From NCBI RefSeq assembly GCF_029962835.1, contig NC_080577.1:5890001-5954000 (forward strand): a DNA stretch of 64,000 bases, given 5' to 3'. The notes below the pieces were generated by a model, which was not told where the DNA came from, did no database searches, and was given only the letters and a program-made list of their open reading frames with translations. Shown piece by piece: positions 36,095 through 47,620 of the stretch (within the stretch, counting starts at the first letter, position 1; every line of letters starts with the position of its first letter). The translations under genes were made by a program, and so were the position numbers. The stretch comes from Magnolia sinica. Taxonomy: Eukaryota > Streptophyta > Magnoliopsida > Magnoliales > Magnoliaceae.

Positions 36095-36700
36095 TCCTGT
36101 AACCAAAAGCTCCACAGGGCTCACCATGATGTCCCATCAGTCGTGAGCTTAGGAGGAGATTCCATAAATGAGCCAAATACAAGACTTAATGGCCCCACCA
36201 CAAGAACGAGGGGCCATCAGAGTTTTGCATCGGCTTGTATTTGTATTTTCTCTTCATCCAAGTGGGAATCACCTTATGATTGGGTTTAATGGCAGATAAA
36301 CATCACAGTGAGGCCCAGTAAAGTTACGGTTGTGGGCATTTCCATGGTCCACCTGAGGCATGTATCTACCTCATTTTTTAGCATTCATCCTAACGTGAAC
36401 CGAAAAAACTGATAGACGGAATCATTTTTTTTTTGGGTTAGCGTGTTAGTACACACCCATGTCAGTACAGCCACCCCACTAGGGATCGATACCAAGACCT
36501 CAAGTGTTGAAACTGACAGACGGAGTCATTTGACATGGGCTTTACAGTAGGCTCCAAGAATCCGACATGGCCTGCATGAGTCTTTTGACAAACTGATTTT
36601 TTGGCTATTCGCCTAAAATGAGCTGGTGTAAACGATGGACGGAGTGGATGTCTCTTGCAGACATCAAGTGGGCCTCACAGAGATGTTTGTCACGGCGCTC
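36095..36700. mobile_element. MULE-like palindromic element, copy H, carrying a SINE
   Basis: It starts near CACAGGGCTCACCATGATGT, has core phrases AGATAAACATCACAGTGAGG and CCATGGTCCACCTGAGGC, and ends near CGATGGACGGAGTGGATG and CAAGTGGGCCTCACAGAG. A SINE sits inside at 36428-36510. Outer ends are approximate. Confidence 0.6.
36428..36510 (-). mobile_element. 5'-truncated tRNA-derived SINE nested in copy H
   Basis: On the minus strand it begins near a box-B-like phrase (GAGGTCTTGGTATCGATCCC), continues GACATGGGTGTGTACTAACA and ends in an A tail (T run at about 36426-36436 on the plus strand). It is flanked by 21-bp direct repeats, 36407-36427 and 36511-36531, differing at two positions. The box A part is missing. 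Confidence 0.8.
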
Positions 36701-36724
36701 AATCTGTCTAATTAAATGGGAGGG

Positions 36725-37235
36725 AACGTGTGGTACGGAGAGGGGACGCGAATTAGGTACTACCCGCCTGCCCCAGCTCGGAACCGGCTGGGGCTCCAAG
36801 CGGCCCTTGATTTATGGGTTTATCAACACCATCCATCCATTTTACCATATAATTTTAGGGTACATGACAAAATCTGAGGTAGTTACAAGGCTCAAGTGGA
36901 CCACACAACAGGGATTAAACAGATACCGTTGAAAGATTTTTGGGGCCACGAAAGTTTTGGATTAAGATAGTATTTTTTTTATTTTTTATTTTTTAATTTT
37001 GCCTTCATCCGGGTCTATGTGACATTATGAACAGGTTGGATGGCAAATAAACATCACAGTGGGCCTTATGAAGGTTTCAACGGTGAGAGTCATTATCACC
37101 ACTGCTTCCTATGGTGTGGTCCACTTAAGCATTGTAACTAATTCATTTTTGGTTCTGTACACTGAAATGATAGGGAAAAATGGATGGATGGGCTCCGTGC
37201 CCCAGCCCGTTTCGAGCTCGGATAAAGGGACGTCG
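36725..37235. mobile_element. MULE-like palindromic element, copy I
   Basis: Core phrases in order are ACCATCCATCCATTTTACCA, AAGTGGACCACACAACAGGG, GGTTGGATGGCAAATAAACA, CACAGTGGGCCTTATGAAGG, TATGGTGTGGTCCACTTAAG and AATGGATGGATGGGCTC. Both ends carry a CCCCAGC...GAGCTCGG or CAGCTCGG phrase, so the terminal repeats differ from those of copies A and C. Confidence 0.7.
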
Positions 37236-37261
37236 CACCTCATTTGCGTCCGAGAAGAGGT

Positions 37262-37735
37262 AACGACCTTCTTTCAGGGACTCGGACTGCTGGGGCCCAC
37301 CGTGATGCTTGTGATAAATCCATCCTGTCCATCCGTTTGGCCAGATAATGTTAAGAAATTATTCAAAAAAATTGAGGTAATTCCAAAATTCAAGTGGCCC
37401 GCACGACAGGAAACACTGAGGATTGAGCATCCACCGTTGAAACATTCGTAGGGCGACAAAATTCTTGGATCAGGCTAATATTTTTGTGCATTCCGTTCAT
37501 CCCAGTAGGAATGACCTTATGAACGGTATGGATGGCATATAAACATCACAATGGACTCAATGGATTTTTCAACGGTATGAATTTCTCTACCCACAATTTT
37601 CTCTAGTGCGGCCCACTTGATTTCTGGATCTACCTATTTTTGGGGCCATGTACTAACATGAACTTGCAAAACGGATGGACGGGGTGGATTTCTCGAAAAA
37701 ATCACAGTGGGCCCTATCTAGATTCTGAAGAAGTT
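37262..37735. mobile_element. MULE-like palindromic element, copy J, just upstream of NAC
   Basis: It runs from GACTGCTGGGGCCCACCGTG through CATCCTGTCCATCCGTTTGG, GTATGGATGGCATATAAACA and GTGCGGCCCACTTGATTTC to GACGGGGTGGATTTCTCG and CACAGTGGGCCCTATCTAG. Its right edge is about 120 bp upstream of the NAC TATA box. Confidence 0.75.
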
Positions 37736-37851
37736 CCTGCGAAAGGTTTAGCCGGTAATAGGCGTTAACGCGTTTGCGATAATTCTGAAAATATGTCACA
37801 CGTACCACAGCACACATACGGGAATTTTATTGTACACACGGGTACAAAGCT

Positions 37852-37869
37852 CCATGTATAAATACATGG
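37852..37869 (+). promoter_or_regulatory. NAC TATA box inside an 18-bp palindrome
   Basis: CCATGTATAAATACATGG is a perfect inverted repeat around AA and contains TATAAATA (37857-37864). It lies 217-224 bp upstream of the NAC start codon, implying a leader of about 185-195 nt. Confidence 0.6.
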
Positions 37870-37993
37870 TTGCTAATTCCAGAATCCTTCATTCAAAAGT
37901 CTCTCTCCCTCTCTACGGTAGAGCTGCTCTCTATCTTTCATCTTCATCAGGTTCTCTCTTTCTCTCATCTTTGTCAGACGCAATTAAGGAGCG

Positions 37994-37996
<3 letters not shown>

Positions 37997-38052
<56 letters not shown>
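37997..38052 (+). repeat. (TC)28 tract in the NAC leader
   Basis: 56 bp of TC. It is bracketed by two similar leader segments (TCTCATCTTTGTCAGACG then AATTAAGGAG; TCTCATCTTCACCAGACAT then TAAAGGAGG), so the leader has an internal duplication as well as the microsatellite. Confidence 0.9.
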
Positions 38053-38055
<3 letters not shown>

Positions 38056-38080
38056 TTCACCAGACATTAAAGGAGGAAAG

Positions 38081-40245
38081 ATGACGCAGAAGCCCAACTT
38101 CCCTCCTGGCTACCGCTTTGTTCCGACCGATGCCGAGTTGTTGCTACACTATCTCAAGAACAAGAATCTGGGTCGTCCGCTCCCTGCTGATATAATTCCA
38201 GAATGTGATATCTATAAGTTAAATCCTAACGATCTTGCAAGTAAGTAAAAGAAATCATTCAATCCTTTATCATGATTAGCTTTATTTGGTTGTCCTCCTT
38301 TATCATGTATTCGTTATTATCATCTGCGCATGGTGTTTTTATTCTCTATATTTCCTCTTATCTTTTTGATGAGGCCACTTTAGTTACCATTTGTAATTTA
38401 AAGTTTATGGTGAATGAAGTTATGGCTTGTAAATTGATTGAAAATGAGAGGTTGTCAAATTTAAAGATTTCAAAAAGATATATTCCATATTATATTTATT
38501 TTTGTAAAGCTCGAGCTGTTAGAGAGGATGGTGTATCAATGTATATCAAGTGACTTAGCACTCTCCCATTCACATCATAAACAATGCCCCCATGGGAGAA
38601 TATATCATGGAGGCATATTTCTTGTTCTGATATTACGTGTAACAACCAATTGCTCTAAAAGCTCAAGCAGTTAGAGGATCAATGTATATCAAGGAACATA
38701 TACGATAGGGGAGTCCATATTTTTTCATAGTGAATAGCTAACATGCATTTGATTTTTTTCTAAAGGTAATTTTGGGACTGGAGCAGAAAAGGAGATGTAT
38801 TTTTTCACACGAATGGAGCGTAAACATGTGTATGGGACCCGCCCCAACCGCAGAACAAAGGATGGTTACTGGAGAGCCACAACTAAAAAGTGCATCATTT
38901 ATGACCAAAATCAGATAATTGGGTATAAGATGAGTTTAAAATTTCACAAGGGAACACAAAAAGGAGAGAAAACAAACTGGATCATGCATGAATACAGGCT
39001 AGTCGATCCTCCCACAACTACCACCTTAAATCTTGCCGTATGTGGGAAGAGGAAGAAGGAGAATGGAAGTCAGGATTTTCATCACACAAAGGTGAGTAAT
39101 ACACTCTCCAAATTTTCATTTAACGTTGGTTTAAAGCTTTTTGTTGAGACTGACCTGCTTAAAATTCCATGGTTGTCATAGTAATCTTATAATTACAAGA
39201 GGTGGGATCTATTGTTTTAATCTTGAAAAATAGGTAGGCCTAGTATGATTGAATGGAATGCAGATTGACTGCCACAATCTGTGATCAGAGGAACTTCCTG
39301 TGACTGGAAGTTATCCGGGCCCATCGTAATGTTAGTGAGAAATCAACCCCATCCATCCGTTGGCCAGATTATATATATTACAACATGAGCCAAATAATGA
39401 GGCAGATCGTACAATATTCAAGTGGGCCGCACGACTGGAAAAAGTGGGTAGGGAAATGCCTACCGTTGAAACCTCCCAGGTGTCCACCACGATGTTTATA
39501 TGTAGTAATTCTTATAAGGAAGAGCCGAAAATACAAAAATATTACCGTGATTCAAAACTTTTGTGGCCCCAAGAATGTTTCATCAGCGGATTTTTAATCC
39601 TCACTGTTTCATGTCGCACAGCCCACTTAAGAGTTTTGGATCTATCTCATTTTTGGGTGCATCACACACAAGGTAGTTCCTCGCTGCACTTCCTCTTCTT
39701 CAACATAGATTCTGGAATCTAAAAAGCAATGTGACAATATATATCAATTACATTTTTTTTTCTTTTTCTTTTAAATTCAATCAACTTTGTTTAGATATTA
39801 GTCCTTTTACTATCTTTGTTTGCTCTGCTTACTAATCTTTCTTTGTATTATGTTTTTATTGCAGATGAATGGATTTGTTCTTTGCAGGATTATCAGTAGT
39901 AGATGGGGCACTAAGACGACTAGTGGCGCTCCTGAAAATGAATTTCCTCATATGATAAATAATGAAAACATTGAAGAAGCAAGAGCATTGACATGCACAC
40001 CAGTTTCACATGCTCCACTTACTATCAGTGCATGTCTTCCCAACCAAGCAGGCTCTGAAATGCAACTGGATAATGGAGATTCAACGTCAGAAGGACAGTT
40101 GGATGAATGGTGGTCTTCTGCCATGATTGATTCATGGATAGATGAATTAATTGATCCTTTTGAAAGGGAAGAATCACAGGCATTCACGGAAGAATACTCA
40201 TCAAATAAGGAAACGATAATATCAGAGTCATTTAAGGAAGGATAA
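38081..40245 (+). CDS. NAC-domain transcription factor (3 exons)
   Basis: The exons are 38081-38240, 38766-39091 and 39865-40245; GT-AG introns keep the frame and give 288 residues. The NAC domain fills about residues 6-170, with subdomain A FPPGYRFVPTDAELLLHYL, B IIPECDIYKLNPNDL, C EMYFFTRMERK then RPNRRTKDGYWRATTKK, D IIGYKMSLKFHKG then TNWIMHEYRL, and E NGFVLCRI. NAC proteins bind DNA in the nucleus as dimers and activate or repress target genes. The C-terminal region (about 171-288) is acidic (DEWWSSAMIDSWIDELIDPF), as expected of an activation region. Where most NACs read GYWKATG, this one has GYWRATT, so DNA contact may differ. No membrane segment is seen. The ATG was chosen because it opens subdomain A. 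A relic paralogue lies 3.3 kb upstream, and intron 2 contains a MULE-like element. Target genes and subgroup are not assigned. Confidence 0.92.
39290..39680. mobile_element. MULE-like palindromic element, copy K, in NAC intron 2
   Basis: The ends contain GAGGAACTTCCTGTG (39289-39303) and, inverted, CACAAGGTAGTTCCTC. The core has CCGGGCCCATCGTAATG, AAGTGGGCCGCACGACTGG, CAAAACTTTTGTGGCCCC and CGCACAGCCCACTTAAGAG. It makes up about half of the 773-bp intron and leaves the splice sites intact. Confidence 0.75.
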
Positions 40246-40509
40246 ATCGTTGTGCAAGGAAGATATTCTGGAAACAGAGACGACTCAGGAGGAAATCGAT
40301 CAGGAGGTGGTTTCAAACTTCAAAGCCATCATGGATCGTATTGCAGAGCGCGCGGTCGAAGAAGATTGCACTTCATTTTTAGTGAACTGATTGCACATAT
40401 ATTTTGTAAATGGATTCTTGTTTATACCAAATAAATAATTATTATTTTTATTTCTTTCTAATGATATAATTTTCTTCTTCTTATTCGCTTTTCTAAACCT
40501 GACTCTGGG

Positions 40510-40989
40510 GCCATTGTGATTGGTGGGATCACTGACTGTGGGGCCCACTGTGATGTATGTGACTAAATCCACACCGTCCATCCATATTGAAAGATCATTT
40601 TAGGGCATTAGCCAAAAAATCAAGCAGATCCAAATCTCAGTTGGACCAAATCTCATTAAAAACTTCTCGTGGGCCACAAAAGTTTTGGATCAAGATGATA
40701 TTTGTATGGTCTCTTCATCCATATCTTTGTGACCTTATCAACAGTTTGGATGGAAAATAAACATTCTAGTGGCCCCCATGACGTTTTTAATGGTGAGGAT
40801 TCAATCAATACTGTTTCTTGTGGTATGGTCCACATAAAATGTGTATCTACTTCAACTTTGGGATCATGCCTAAAATGAGCTTTCGAAACTTCTGGACAGT
40901 GTGGATTTAAGGCACACCCATCACTGTGAGCCCTACAGCCAGGGGTCCCACCCACCTCGGTGGACCCCGGTCTCACCTAATCCGCTCCC
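40510..40989. mobile_element. MULE-like palindromic element, copy L, 3' of NAC
   Basis: The right end GGTCTCACCTAATCCGCTCCC-like finishes at 40989, the same terminus as copies A and C. The left terminus is lost; the similarity starts near CTGTGGGGCCCACTGTGATG about 290 bp after the NAC stop codon. Core phrases TTGGATGGAAAATAAACATT and TGGTATGGTCCACATAAAAT are clear. Confidence 0.75.
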
Positions 40990-41089
40990 AGATATCTGGA
41001 GTTTAGAACTTTCCGCGTCGCGTAGTCCTCGGTCGCGAGTTTCCTCTGTGAGTTATTAGGACCGGCTTCCGTGGACGCGGTTTGGCTGA

Positions 41090-41440
41090 TGAGCCCAACA
41101 CCAGCTAGCTAGCTGGTGTCAAAGCTCCGTGGGCCCACCATGATGTATGTGTTTTATCCACACTGTCCGTCCATGTTGCCTGATCATCTTAGGGTAAGTC
41201 CAAAGCTCGAGTGAACATCTGGTCCACCTGAGGCCCCTATCTGCCTCATTTTTAGGCAACTCATCCTAACATCAGCGGGAGAAACTGATTAAAGGAGTGG
41301 ATTTTAACTAGGCTTTGCAGTGGACTCCATGAATCCAACGATGTCTTGGGGCCGTTATGAAAATCAACCTCTGTATGCTCGCCTGATCAAGTCGGGGCCC
41401 ACCATGTTGTACGTGTTAAATCCACTCCGTCCATCATCGT
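41090..41440. mobile_element. MULE-like element, copy M (rearranged)
   Basis: It has CCGTGGGCCCACCATGATGT, CACACTGTCCGTCCATG and CTGGTCCACCTGAGGCC, then a second left-type end, GTCGGGGCCCACCATGTTGT with CACTCCGTCCATC. It looks like two partial members joined. A CTAGCTAGCTAG-type palindrome is at its left edge. Confidence 0.5.
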
Positions 41441-41572
41441 GTGAAATTAGTTGATGATGAAGTTTAATTAGGATCAATAAGGACGATCCTCCCACATCAA
41501 CTGCTACTGAGGTTGATCGTGATCAGAGGAATAGGGTAGAAATGGCAAGCCATACTTTAAAAATGTATTACT

Positions 41573-41597
41573 CTCTCTCTCTCTCTCTCTCTCTCTA
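41573..41597. repeat. (CT)n microsatellite
   Basis: About 12 CT units between copies M and N. Confidence 0.9.
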
Positions 41598-41739
41598 ACT
41601 TTTCCTTACAGTTTTGGTTGGTTTTGTAGATTTTTTTCACCGTCTGTTAGTTTTGAATTTTCGGGAGATTTTTGAAGATAGGTCATATTGTCCTTTGAAC
41701 ATCTTAGATGAATACAATGTTCGAACAATCTGTACAAAA

Positions 41740-42314
41740 GGAAGCGGATTCGCTGGTGTACCAGTGTTGACGTCACCAAGTTGTGTGGGTCCATCATGAG
41801 GTATGTGTTATATCCAAACCGTCCATCCATTTGGCGAGATTGTTCTAAGGCATTATCCAAAAAATAATACAGATCTAGAGATCAAGTGGACCACACTGGA
41901 AAAAGTAATGAGGGATTGAACGTCTACCATTGAAACCTTTTTGGGGGTGACAGAAATTTTGGATCAATATGATATTTGTTTCTCCTATCCATCCAGGTCT
42001 TTTTACCTTGTGAACAGATTGGATGGAAAATAAACACTATGGTGGGGCTTATGAATATTTTAACGGGGAGAATTACTGTCCCACTGCTATTTGTGGTGTG
42101 GTCCACTTGGGAATTAGATATGAGTCATTTTTGGTCTCATGATCTAAAATGATCTTGCCAAATGGAGGAACGGTGTGGATATAATAAATACATCATTGTG
42201 GGGCCATATAACTTTGATATACTTTGAACCGAGGTCGTGGAACGCGTCTTCCGCATGACACGTACCCACACCAGCCAGGTCGATGGTGTGTGATACACCA
42301 CCCAATCTGCTTCC
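41740..42314. mobile_element. MULE-like palindromic element, copy N
   Basis: 575 bp with ends GGAAGCGGATTCGCTGGTG and, inverted, CACCACCCAATCTGCTTCC. Flanking direct repeats are GTACAAAA at 41732-41739 and 42315-42322: 8 bp exact, or 9 bp with one change if the end is moved one base. Its core matches copies Q and U closely (AACGTCTACCATTGAAACC, ATGATCTTGCCAAATGG, TACATCATTGTGGGGCCA). Confidence 0.85.
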
Positions 42315-42499
42315 GTACAAAAATTGTAAATGTGGGGACCACTTTTTGGCCTTCTTTCTTTTTTTCTTTCTTTCTTTCCTATTTTTCTTCTTTTATTTTC
42401 TTAAAAGGTGGATTGGCTGATGACGGAGTATAGGATTGTTAAGGACGATCCTCCCATGACGATTGCGACTAAGGCTGGTCCTGCGAAGGGGAAGGGGGA

Positions 42500-43220
42500 A
42501 GAGGGTGGCTTGAATTGGGGACGATCATTGTGATGTAGAGGGGGTGGTGGACAGTTATATGGTCAAGATGGATCAGAAAAGGCCTGGTCGATGAAAGAAG
42601 TGATCCAGATCATTGGACCTTAAATCAGACATATCTCGAAATTCGAAATGAGTTATCTAACGTAAAATATATGATCTTGGGGTAGAACAAGTTACTTTAG
42701 CCAACCAAACCTGCTACAGCAAGTTGCCCAAGCCAGATTTGCAAAATACCGCCAGATCGACGGTTGTTTCCCTTTTTTAATTTCATTTTTACTATAAATA
42801 GTAAGTTTGATTATAACTCTTCATCCGTTGGGCTTTAAGAGTTGCGTCTAACGTGAAAAGAGCTTTAAAAAATTAGGAGAAGTACACTTACTATTTTTAG
42901 CCGAAAACCTTGCACACTAGTAGAGATCACAACTGTCTATAAATAGTAAGTTTACTATTATAGTAAGTTGCGAATTCTAGGAGTTTTAGTTGTAGTTTGA
43001 TTATGATTTCTTTCCCATTGCTTGGTACCCTATTTAAAGGGTTGTGAACTCGTTTTTATTAATTTATTAATCAATTTTGAATTTATAAGTATTTATTTTT
43101 ATTTTTTGCTTTCTTTCCTCATAGATTCAAGTCTCTGTGAGTCCGGAGAAGTTCCGTGGATTCAGAATAGTTATCCTCTTGAGGAAGACGGTGCTCGACC
43201 TCAAGTCCTTCCCTGCGTCA
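42500..43220 (+). mobile_element. LTR-retrotransposon remnant (fossil), LTR-like
   Basis: It shares ordered phrases with the minus strand of 62829-63500: GTGATGTAGAG.GGGT, CGAAATGAGTT, a TACTATAAATAGTAAG-type segment, and the end CTTCCCTGCGTCA (43208-43220). Shared sequence stops at CTGCGTCA, which fits an LTR end in CA. No coding region is recognisable. The left boundary is uncertain. Confidence 0.5.
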
Positions 43221-43268
43221 CATTGAAAAAGGGTGAGAAACAAATAACAAGCCATCCTTTAACATCTC

Positions 43269-43501
43269 AGATAAAACTAAGAGGGGGAGAGAGAGAGAGA
43301 GAGAGTTGGGAGAAAGCTTGCTGATTATTATTATTTTAATCCTTATGTATACACATATATAAAAGACATTACACATGAAAGGGCTATCACCCAAAGATAG
43401 AAACAATGGCTGTATTGATTGGAGAATCCTTGATTGTGGTTGGGAGAGCTGGACCTTAATTGGAGAATCCTTGATTGTAGTATTGAAGATGCACTTTAAT
43501 A
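43269..43501 (-). repeat. 3' LTR of the copia element
   Basis: 233 bp. The plus-strand left edge AGATAAAACTAAG follows the target duplication. A polypurine tract on the minus strand (plus-strand CTCTCCCTCAAGC at 43502-43514) lies directly before it in element orientation. It contains a short (GA)n tract. Confidence 0.9.
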
Positions 43502-46500
43502 CTCTCCCTCAAGCCGGTTGAAAGATATCGAGCATATCAAACTTAGATAGCGCAAACTGAAACTGAATGGTGTCAACTGCTTTGGTAAGAATATCCGCAT
43601 GTTGTTCGGTCGTAGGAACAAACATCATACAAATCTTCTCAGAAAGTAGCTTCTCACGAATAAAATGACAATCAACTTTAATATGTTTTGTGCGGTCATG
43701 GTGTACTGAATTATGAGCAATGCTAATCACCACTTTATTATCACAGTACAGAGTTGTTGGAGTTGGAACATCAACTCCTAATTCCAGCAACAATTTCTAT
43801 AGCCAGATCATTTCACAAATACCATGTGTCATGGCACGGAACTCAGCCTTGGCACTAGAGTGAGCAACCACACTCTGCTTTTTGCTTCTCCAAGAAATAA
43901 GATTACAACCGAACATAGTGCAATATCCTGATGTAGAACGTCTATCGGTAACTGATCCGACCCAGTCAGCATCCGTCCAACATTCAATCCGATTGTAACC
44001 ATGTTTATGAAATATTAGACCCTTTCCAAGACAACCCTTCAAATACCGAAGAATACGAAAGGCCGCCTCAAGATGAATTGAGCGAGGAGCATGCAAAAAA
44101 CGGTTGACAACTCCTACAGCATAAGTAATATCAAGTCTAGTAAGAGAGAGATAAATTAGCTTCACAACTAGACACTGATACTGTGAGACATCTACAAGGG
44201 GCTCTCCTTCCACATCACCCAACTTATGATTTTTCTCAATAGGTGTATCAGCTGGATAACATCCCAATTTGCCACACTCTTGTAAAAGATCTAAGACATA
44301 TTTACGTTACGAGATAAAAATATCTGACTTTGATCTTGCATCTTCAATGCCAAGAAAATACTTCAGAGGGCCAAGGTCCTTAATCTCGAAGCGATGTCGA
44401 AGATGAGACTTTAACTCCTGAATAGCGATTGGATCATTTCCGGTGATAACTATATTATTGACATAGACAATAAGAGCAGTAAAACTATCACCAATGCGTT
44501 TAATAAAAAGAGTATAATTTTTCGCACTTTGTCGATATCCAAAACCAATAATCACCCCATTAAATCGGTCAAACCAAACCCGAGGAGATTGGCGAAGTTC
44601 ATATAGGGATTTTTTTAAGAAACAGATTTGCACTTCATGGCCAGGAAACGAGATACTAGGTGGAGGAGTCATGTACACCTCTTCTTGAAGATCCCAGTGA
44701 AGGAATGCATTTTTAACATCCAATTGATGAAGTTCTCAATCACAATTTGTAGCCAAGGACAGTAAGACACGAATGGAATTTATCTTTGCAACAGGAGCAA
44801 AGGTCTCATAATAATCAATCACATAGGTTTGTGCGTACCCCTTTGCAACCAGTCGTGCTTTGTACCAATCCACAGTACCATCTGAATTATGCTTAACTGT
44901 AAACACCCAACGGCACCTAACTGCCTTCTTCCCTCTGGGTAATGACACGAGTTCCCAAGTATCATTGTGAGTCAAAGCTCTCATTTCTTCCTCCATTGCA
45001 GCTTTTCACTTAGGATCAGACATTACTTCACGGACAGTAGAGGGAATCGTGACAGAAGAGATAGAAGCTAAGAACACACGATAAGATTGTGACATATCAT
45101 GATATGTGACATAATCAGATAAAGGATATTTAGTAGAAATTTGTCTTTTATCATTTCGTAAAGCAATGAGAATCTCAAGGTCTGAAGAAAGAGGGAGAAC
45201 ATCAGAAGATTTTAGCTCACCAGGTGGGAAAGGCATAGACTGATTTGATATAGGAGAAACGTTGTAGTGTTGTGAAGTAGGACTTCCTTCCAAAAACTGC
45301 AAGTCCTTATGTGGTCTATTCTTCCATTCTGAATAACCATTTTGTTGTAGAGTTCTAGCACAAGATGTTTGATGCTCAATACCATGATCTTCACATAACT
45401 TTTGAATTCCAGAATTCGTATATTCAGTTCCATTATCAGAACGAAACACACAAATCTTTGTATCAAATTGAGTCTCAACCATGGTAATAAATTTTTTAAA
45501 GATATAATAAACTTCATCTTTACGTTTCATAAGAAAGAAATAGGTACAACGATTGAAATCATCAATAAATAACACAAAGTATCTAAACCCCAAAAGAGAC
45601 GGTACAGGAGCGGGTCCCCAAACATCAGAATGAACAAGTGAAAAAGAAGAACTACTAAATTTATTAGAACTCAAGGGATAAGTAGTTCTACAATATTTGG
45701 ACAATTGACAAATTTCACATTGAAAGTCAGAAACTGATTGACCAGAAAATAAAGCTGGAAGCAAATGTTTCATAAATGAAAAGGAAATGTGACCTAGCCA
45801 GTTATGCCATAACATAATCTGATGTTTATTTTCTACTACAAGCTGACTCTGCAATGCACATGGTTGAAGCACACTTGGAGTTTGCGGATCATCGAGGATG
45901 TACAAACTATTAGCTTGACGTCCACTGCTAATTGTTTTCTTCATTACTAGATCCTTAAAAAGACAATAAGATGAAAAAAATGTAACACTACAATTCAACG
46001 ACCGTGTAATGCTACTGATTTAGAGAAAAGATTAGTAGTGAGTAACACATCAGAGAGTGGTAGAGAGGGGGTAGCATTTATGAGTCATTTCCCTGTAACA
46101 GAAGAAAGAGATCCATCCGCTAACCGAACTTTATCTCTACCGGAACAAATAGAATATGCACGGAAAAGAGAAGGCATACCGCTCATATTATCAGATGCTC
46201 TTGAATTGATGATCCAGGATGGGAAAGGAATAATGGAGATAGTGTTCGCTGAAGCAAATGTACCTGACTGTGCAAAAGTGGAGGTAGCTGTCTTTTCGTC
46301 AAACTATGCCATTAGGACCCGGAATCGATTTAGATCCTCTTGAGATATGGTAACACGATCAGATGGTGCAACAGGAGGGGCATGATTCTGAACCGGAATC
46401 TCAGCAATAGAGGCAGTTTGAGCGGACGGTGAGGATGCACTCTGATTCGCTTGTGTCAAGGTAGACCCTTTCTGTGGAAACAACCCTTTCTATGGAAAAG

Positions 46501-47553
46501 GCCCTTTCTATAGAAACCTATTAAGAAAATAGCAGAATTGTTTGGTATATCCATATTTCTTGCAATGGTCACAAAAATGTTAGGAATTCTTCTACTTCTT
46601 GCTTGGGCAAGAAGGAAACACAGGTGGCGATGATACTGTAGGTGTCACCAATGCTCTCCAACCCTGTCTATTTACAGCCATTGCCGCTTTATCTCCAGGC
46701 TGGATCATTTCTTAGCCTATAGAGTAACGCTTATTTTCCTCGGAATAAATATAAGCATACACATCTCCTAAAAGTGAAAAATCATCTTTTCTACTTAAAA
46801 TCTGCACACGAGCAGTCTCATATTCCGGGTTCAAATCTGCAAGGAACTGATATACGCACTTCTCTTCAATAAACTTTGAAAAAATCTCTCCATCTTTGGG
46901 GCTTTCCCAATCGAAGGTCTGATATTGATCAAGTTCTTCCCATCTTTGTCGAAGAGTATTATAATACTCCGAGAGGATCTTCTCCCCCTGCTTGAGTTAG
47001 GAGGTCTCCACATCCAACTGATAGATGCGGGAAGCATTCTTCTTCTGAGAATATGTCCGCTGCACAAGATCCCAGATCTGTTTTGCAGTTTACAGAAACA
47101 TATATGTATTCCTAATCTTTGGCTTCATAGAATGAAGTAATTAAGACATAACAATTGAATTCTCTGATTCCCATCGTTCAACAGCTGCCAAGTCTGATGT
47201 ATCTGGTGCCTTAACTGCCTTTATAATATATGTTATCTTTCCACGTCCAGAAATATAGAGCTTCGCAGATCTTATCTATGTCAAGTAATTGGTGCCATCA
47301 AATTTGACAGTGGTAATCTGGAGAGTCGGACTCTCTTTCTCAATTACGAGGGGCTGCGTAGAAGATAGAGGTGCAATAACAGTTTTTTCAACAGACGATC
47401 CGTTGTCCTCTATTGAAAAAAAAATTATCAAAAACAAACAAACAACAACTAGATCTTGGCACCGAAGAAAAAAATATATATCAAATCATATCACCAGGCG
47501 TTGATTCAATCCAGATTATCAACCCTGAGAAAGAAAAAAAAGTTACTAACCTT

Positions 47554-47565
47554 GCTTTGATACCA
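47554..47565 (-). other. Primer-binding site of the copia element
   Basis: On the minus strand TGGTATCAAAGC directly follows the 5' LTR. It resembles the TGGTATCAGAGC site complementary to initiator methionine tRNA that copia elements use. Confidence 0.85.
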
Positions 47566-47577
47566 AGATAAAACTAA

Positions 47578-47620
<43 letters not shown>

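Noticed and set aside
39948-40316. A 122-codon minus-strand frame opposite NAC exon 3.
   Set aside because: Shadow of the NAC coding frame.
46038-46343. A 101-codon plus-strand frame.
   Set aside because: It lies antisense within the broken copia element and has no known domain.
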